Below, piece by piece: positions 62,604-64,000 of a stretch of 64,000 nucleotides of DNA. Origin of the DNA: Hydrogenophilales bacterium 28-61-23 (GTDB lineage Bacteria > Pseudomonadota > Gammaproteobacteria > Burkholderiales > Thiobacillaceae); the NCBI GenBank assembly GCA_002281555.1, contig NCGJ01000002.1, forward strand, positions 248,001-312,000, read 5' to 3'. The notes beneath the pieces are model-generated. The model was not told the origin of the DNA, ran no database searches, and saw nothing but the letters and a program-made list of their open reading frames with translations. The translations under genes and the position numbers were made by a program. The first letter of the stretch is position 1; each line of letters starts with the position of its first letter.

Positions 62604-64000
62604 TCAAGCCAGCGCCGCCATCGGCGTGAACTCGTGTTTTTGTCCGCCGTCGGCCCGCTCTTTCCACGGATCCACCTGAGCCGGCTTCTGCGAGATCAAA
62701 AAACGCTCGGCCAAAATTTTGCGGTTCGTCTCGTCTTCCACCACCCTGGCCTTGATGTGGCTTAAACCGACGCGCTCCACCCAGGGCGCGGTGCGCTCCA
62801 GATAGTGCGCCTCCTCGCGGTAGAGCTGGGTGAAGGCGGCGCAGTATTCCATCACCTGCGCCTCGGTCTCGACTTTGCACAGCAGGTCGGTGACGCGCAC
62901 CTTGATGCCGCCATTGCCGCCGACGTGCAGTTCGTAGCCGGAATCGACGCAGACCACGCCGAAGTCCTTGATCGTCGCCTCGGCGCAGTTGCGCGGGCAG
63001 CCGGACACCGCCATCTTGTATTTGTGCGGCGTCCACGAACCCCAGGTCATCTGCTCCAGCTTGACGCCCAGGCCGGTGGAATCCTGCGTGCCGAAACGGC
63101 ACCAGTCGGAACCGACGCAGGTTTTCACCGTGCGCAGCGCCTTGCCGTAGGCGTGGCCGGAGACAAAGCCGGCGTCGGACAAATCCTTCCACATCGCCGG
63201 CAGGTCTTCCTTCTTGACGCCGAACAGATCGATGCGCTGGCCGCCGGTGACTTTCACTTCGGGCACGTTGAATTTCTCGGCCACGTCGGCGATGGCGCGC
63301 AGTTCCTTCGGGTTGGTCAGGCCGCCCCACATGCGCGGCACCACCGAGAAGGTGCCGTCTTTCTGGATGTTGCCGTGCGCGCGCTCGTTGATGTAGCGCG
63401 ACTGGGCGTCGTCCAGATATTCGGTCGGCCAGGCGCAGAGCAGGTAGTAGTTCAGCGCCGGGCGGCATTTGGTGCAGCCGTCCGGGGTTTTCCAGCCCAG
63501 CGCCCGCATGGTTTCCGGCATCGTCTTGAGCGTGTCCTTGAGGATGGCGGCGCGGATTTCGTCATGGCTGTGCTCGGTGCAGCCGCACAGCGGTTTTTTC
63601 GACGGCGCGGTGGAGTAGTCGCCGCCCGCGGTGGCCGCCAGGATGGTTTCGACCAGACCGGTGCAGGAGCCGCAGGAACCGGAGGCCTTGGTATGCGCGC
63701 GCACTTCGTCCAGCGTGAACAGTTTCTTCTCGCGCACCGCCTTGATGATGTCGCCCTTGCAGACGCCGTTGCAGCCGCAGATTTCGGTTGTATCCGGCAA
63801 GGCCATGACGCGTGAAATCTCGTCGCCCAGGCCGCCGCCCGCGCCGGAATCGCCGACGTGGTGGCGACCGAACAGCAGCTTGTCGCGGAAGTCGGTCACA
63901 TCGGTGGCGTCGCGCATCAGCTCGAAATACCAGGCGCCGTCGAGCGTGTCGCCATAGAGCACGGCGCCGGCCAGCTTGTTGTCCTTCAGCACCAGTTTCT
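62604..64000 (-). CDS. nirB: Nitrite reductase (NADH) large subunit NirB, C-terminal part (cut by window end)
   Basis: The frame is open to the window edge, so the FAD/NADH-binding N-terminal half is outside. The visible ~464 residues hold two BFD-like [2Fe-2S] Cys sets (ICGCNGVCKGDI; GSCGSCTGLVE), a third Cys group (CGCTEHSH; DGCTKCRPALNYY), then the ferredoxin-like half-domain and siroheme/[4Fe-4S] region: TCVGSDWCRFGTQDS (CX5C) and VSGCPRNCAEA (CX3C). It reduces nitrite to ammonium with NADH. It is the first visible gene of nirB-nirD-nasA-nasT, whose promoter lies beyond the window. Confidence 0.97.
   Translation of the reverse strand, partial: KLVLKDNKLAGAVLYGDTLDGAWYFELMRDATDVTDFRDKLLFGRHHVGDSGAGGGLGDEISRVMALPDTTEICGCNGVCKGDIIKAVREKKLFTLDEVRAHTKASGSCGSCTGLVETILAATAGGDYSTAPSKKPLCGCTEHSHDEIRAAILKDTLKTMPETMRALGWKTPDGCTKCRPALNYYLLCAWPTEYLDDAQSRYINERAHGNIQKDGTFSVVPRMWGGLTNPKELRAIADVAEKFNVPEVKVTGGQRIDLFGVKKEDLPAMWKDLSDAGFVSGHAYGKALRTVKTCVGSDWCRFGTQDSTGLGVKLEQMTWGSWTPHKYKMAVSGCPRNCAEATIKDFGVVCVDSGYELHVGGNGGIKVRVTDLLCKVETEAQVMEYCAAFTQLYREEAHYLERTAPWVERVGLSHIKARVVEDETNRKILAERFLISQKPAQVDPWKERADGGQKHEFTPMAALA

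Overview
The window is GC-rich, gene-dense bacterial chromosome with no rRNA, tRNA, phage or insertion-sequence genes. The gene content fits a betaproteobacterium. Markers are yqgE-ruvX-pyrR-pyrB-pyrC' (with a non-catalytic dihydroorotase partner), dusB-fis-purH-purD, pilMNOPQ beside mrcA, and the PEP-CTERM regulatory set PrsK/PrsR with its sugar transferase. A glycolytic/Calvin-type cluster (tkt-gap-pgk-pyk-fba) and assimilatory nitrate reduction suggest a free-living, possibly autotrophic relative of the Thiobacillus/Sulfuricella/Gallionella group. That placement is inference; no RuBisCO or sulfur genes lie in the window.

Layout. 1-4.3 kb: 3' end of hemX, a truncated hemY, a ferredoxin-type reductase, an SDR protein and a photolyase. 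4.3-8.2 kb: pyrimidine operon. 8.3-14.6 kb: an unrecognised locus of a B12-type radical SAM enzyme, a ThDP enzyme, a glycosyltransferase-like protein and a DUF924 protein, rich in small palindromes. 14.8-21.7 kb: c-di-GMP signalling, with two zinc-sensing (CZB) diguanylate cyclases and a PAS-GGDEF-EAL receptor next to a PhnD-like binding protein, downstream of argA. 21.8-24 kb: rsmE, a thioredoxin-like protein and an inositol-phosphatase-family protein. 24.2-32.2 kb: tkt, gap, pgk, pyk, fba, a terminator, then purC. 32.2-37.8 kb: PEP-CTERM regulators and glycan initiation. 37.8-45.3 kb: mrcA divergent from pilMNOPQ. 45.3-50.3 kb: dusB-fis-purH-purD-tsaC. 50.5-52.6 kb: a REC-PAS-GGDEF-EAL regulator.

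52.6-64 kb holds nitrate assimilation in two transcription units, both on the minus strand. The first is nirB (cut by the window end)-nirD-nasA-nasT. The second is nrtA-globin-nrtB-nrtD. Between them lie a PEP-CTERM protein and two exported DUF302 proteins.

The strongest regulatory signal is the nrtA leader. A consensus sigma-54 promoter is followed by two small hairpins whose six-base loops both carry A at position 1 and G at position 4, the signature of ANTAR-protein RNA targets. The second hairpin shares bases with a UUCG-capped intrinsic terminator ending in eight Us, just before the nrtA ribosome binding site. The ANTAR protein that would read it (nasT) is encoded 2.7 kb away. This predicts nitrate-dependent antitermination on top of nitrogen-limitation control.

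Several small repeat families are scattered through the window. One, built on GTGAAA(A/C)GTGAA and its complement, occurs four times, each time between two genes of an apparent operon (gap/pgk, purH/purD, fis/purH, nrtB/nrtD). Others have entered coding sequence, most clearly a GC-rich hairpin inside pyrC'.
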